Source: Bacillota bacterium
Lineage (GTDB): Bacteria; Bacillota; Sulfobacillia; Thermaerobacterales; Thermaerobacteraceae
DNA: 6,651 bases
Direction of reading: 5' to 3'
Assembly (NCBI GenBank): GCA_003242195.1
Contig: QGUQ01000111.1
Location: forward strand, 1-6,651
Shown here: in pieces, positions 5,326 to 6,651 of the stretch
Layout of the letters: each line of letters starts with the position of its first letter
Position numbering within the stretch: the stretch's first letter is position 1
The notes under the pieces: generated by a model
Told to the model about the DNA's origin: nothing
Seen by the model: only the letters and a program-made list of their open reading frames with translations
The model's database searches: none
Made by a program: the position numbers and the translations under genes

Positions 5326-6300
5326 TCAAGCCGTGATGCCGGCTAGCCGGTCCACGGCCTCGCGCCGCGGCAGGGCCGGGATGACCCCCAGCGCCGTGCA
5401 CGCCAACGCTCCGGCCGCCGCCGCCCGCCGGGCGGCCTCGACCAACGGGCGCCCTTCGGCCAGGGAGACGGCCAGCGTCCCGCTGAAGGCGTCGCCGGCA
5501 CCGGTGGTATCGACCACGTCCACCGGAAAGGCCGGGATCTCCGTCACGCCGCTTTCCTCCACCACCAGCACCCCGCGGGACCCGCGGGTCAGCACGACCG
5601 TCCGCACCCCGGCTACCAGCAAGCGCCGGCATAGGTCCAGCGAATCGGCCGGGTCGTCGGGCCGGAGGCCTAGCAGGATCCGCAGCTCCGTCTCATTGGG
5701 CGTGATGATGTCGGCCAGGGCCAATTCCTCCAGGGGCATGGCCCGGGCGGGCGCGGGATTGAGGATGGCCAGCACACCGGCCTCCCGGGCCAGGCGCAGC
5801 GCGTGGACGGCGGCAGCAACGGGGATCTCCAACTGGGTGAGCACCACGTCGCTGGCCCGGATACGCTCGGCGGCCCGCTCCACGTGCGCCGGCTCGAGGC
5901 AGGCGTTGGCACCGGGATCGAGGATGATGAAATTCTCTCCCTCCCGGTTCAACACGATGAAGCCCACACCGGTGTTCCGGTCGGGAACCACACCCAGGTA
6001 CCGGGTCCCCACGCCCTCGGAGCGATAGAGCTCGCGGGCGATGCCGGCGAAGTGATCGTCACCCACCAGGCCGACGAATTCCACGTCGGCTCCCAGGCGG
6101 GCGGCCTGCACCGCCTGGTTGCTTCCCTTGCCGCCCGGTCCCTGGTCGAAGTCGCCCCCCATCACCGTTTCCCCGGCGACGGGGAAGCGTTCCGCCCGCA
6201 GGGTCAGCCCGACGGCAAAGCTCCCCACCACCGTCACGACGGGCCGCCGTCCGGCACCTGCCTCGCCCTGCAGCGGCCCCCGGTGTGCGGGACCTTCCAC
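5326..6300 (-). CDS. rbsK: Ribokinase-family (RbsK/PfkB) sugar kinase
   Basis: This is a 324-residue ATP-dependent cytoplasmic sugar kinase; E. coli RbsK has 309. PfkB signature 1 is GGKGSNQAVQAARLG at 56-70, NPAPAR lies at 181-186, ITPNETE at 199-205, and the signature 2/anion-hole motif DTTGAGDAF at 264-272, with catalytic base D270. Sugar contacts known from E. coli RbsK are partly kept: G57, K58, N61, E158 and D270. However, the N-terminal Asn14 and Asp16 of GSINAD are A29 and G31 here (GSFAVG), in a gapless alignment from memory. Specificity may therefore not be ribose; 2-deoxyribose would suit the DERA gene next door. GTG 6300 is preferred, 9 bases after GGAAGGGG (6310-6317); TTG 6351 or GTG 6306 are possible but poorly spaced. 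It lies 54 bases after the GntR-type gene. The symbol reflects the nearest family only, not proven activity. Confidence 0.92.
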   Translation of the reverse strand: MEGPAHRGPLQGEAGAGRRPVVTVVGSFAVGLTLRAERFPVAGETVMGGDFDQGPGGKGSNQAVQAARLGADVEFVGLVGDDHFAGIARELYRSEGVGTRYLGVVPDRNTGVGFIVLNREGENFIILDPGANACLEPAHVERAAERIRASDVVLTQLEIPVAAAVHALRLAREAGVLAILNPAPARAMPLEELALADIITPNETELRILLGLRPDDPADSLDLCRRLLVAGVRTVVLTRGSRGVLVVEESGVTEIPAFPVDVVDTTGAGDAFSGTLAVSLAEGRPLVEAARRAAAAGALACTALGVIPALPRREAVDRLAGITA

Positions 6301-6309
6301 AGGCACCAA

Positions 6310-6317
6310 CCCCTTCC
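6310..6317 (-). promoter_or_regulatory. Ribosome binding site deciding the kinase start
   Basis: GGAAGGGG on the minus strand lies 9 bases before GTG 6300. Other in-frame starts at 6306 and 6309 are too close to it, and TTG 6351 is upstream of it. Confidence 0.6.
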
Positions 6318-6354
6318 GCCACGTAACTCCTTGCTGCCGGCCTGGATCCAATCT

Positions 6355-6651
6355 TTAAAAGGCAAGCTTGCCGGCCCCGGCCGGTCCCCCGCCCGGGGCC
6401 TCCCGCCCCTGAACCGCCCCACCCGCCGGAGAGCCGCGACCCTTCGCCGTCCATGCCCGCCGCCGTACCACCGCCGAGAGCCGGAACCGGTCCCCTCGCA
6501 ACCACACGTCGGAGTACTCCACCGCCGTCCCGTCGGCCAGGTACACCACCTGCTGGATGTAGAAGACGGGCGCGCCCGGCGGGAGGTCCAGGTATTCGGC
6601 TCGGCGGTCGTCCGCGGCCAGGGCCTCGAAGGTGCGATGGCCCCAGGCCAG
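6355..6651 (-). CDS. GntR/HutC-type regulator, C-terminal part only
   Basis: The frame is open from the window edge (6651) to a TAA at 6355-6357, giving 98 residues of a protein whose start and DNA-binding domain lie outside the window. The visible part matches the end of a UTRA ligand-binding domain: RRAEYLDLPPGAPVFYIQQ, then VVYLADGTAVEYSDVWLRGD and RFRLSAVV. The GxPVEYSxxxxRGDRF-like core is typical of HutC-subfamily GntR repressors, which bind a small metabolite. After about residue 70 the protein ends in a Gly/Ala/Pro-rich tail that seems dispensable. It is the first visible gene of the kinase-hydrolase-aldolase series, so a sugar, phosphosugar or nucleoside effector is likely by context. 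A GntR domain at the N-terminus is inferred, not seen. Confidence 0.85.
   Translation of the reverse strand: MAWGHRTFEALAADDRRAEYLDLPPGAPVFYIQQVVYLADGTAVEYSDVWLRGDRFRLSAVVRRRAWTAKGRGSPAGGAVQGREAPGGGPAGAGKLAF
6361..6372. promoter_or_regulatory. Perfect 12-base palindrome at the end of the regulator gene
   Basis: GGCAAGCTTGCC is a complete palindrome overlapping the last codons of the GntR-type gene. On the minus strand it is followed directly by TTTT and the TAA stop. The RNA stem would be only 4 base pairs with a 4-base loop, too weak for a confident terminator. As DNA it could be an operator ahead of the kinase gene, but it lacks the GT-N-TA-N-AC pattern common for HutC-type sites. Its function is unknown and chance is possible. 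Confidence 0.25.

Noticed and set aside
6340..6365. Possible -10 element in the AT-rich TTTTAAAGATT stretch before the kinase
   Set aside because: No -35 match at 16-18 bases upstream; the stretch is too short to support a promoter call.

Overview
The window is strongly GC-rich and densely packed. It uses GTG and TTG starts freely and has strong purine-rich ribosome binding sites (AAAGGAG, GGGGGAGG, AGGAGG). With an M29 (AmpS/aminopeptidase T) peptidase and short intergenic gaps, this fits a high-GC, probably thermophilic Firmicute of the Thermaerobacter/Symbiobacterium kind. That placement is inference from composition and gene families; no marker gene here proves it.

Left part, plus strand (1-2190): a small ArsR-type winged-helix regulator (44-418), a DUF302 protein (530-931), and an M29 metallo-aminopeptidase with its own strong ribosome binding site (1084-2190). 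A dyad just ahead of the regulator is a candidate operator. A GC hairpin spans the DUF302 stop codon. Middle (2191-2367): a convergent intergenic gap with a long hairpin that probably terminates transcription from one or both sides. Next on the minus strand is a metallo-beta-lactamase-fold hydrolase with an intact zinc site and a winged-helix-like C-terminus (2368-3267). Ahead of it lies a 240-base leader holding three inverted repeats.

Right part, minus strand, read right to left (6651 to 3508): the C-terminal half of a GntR/HutC-type regulator (its start is outside the window), a ribokinase-family sugar kinase, an inosine/uridine-type nucleoside hydrolase, and a deoxyribose-phosphate aldolase (DERA). 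The order reads as a catabolic operon. The hydrolase releases the base and free sugar, the kinase phosphorylates the sugar, and the aldolase splits deoxyribose 5-phosphate into glyceraldehyde 3-phosphate and acetaldehyde. It bypasses the usual nucleoside phosphorylase and phosphopentomutase steps.

The most interesting point is that all three enzymes keep their catalytic residues but change substrate-contact positions. The kinase lacks the Asn and Asp that hold ribose in E. coli RbsK. The aldolase has IQAT where DERA normally has IDHT. The hydrolase has DTDTAGDD in place of DTDPGxDD and HPD in place of HDP. Together these suggest a nucleoside or sugar other than plain ribonucleosides, but this is inference from sequence alone. 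The window contains no RNA gene, mobile element or CRISPR array that I can see.
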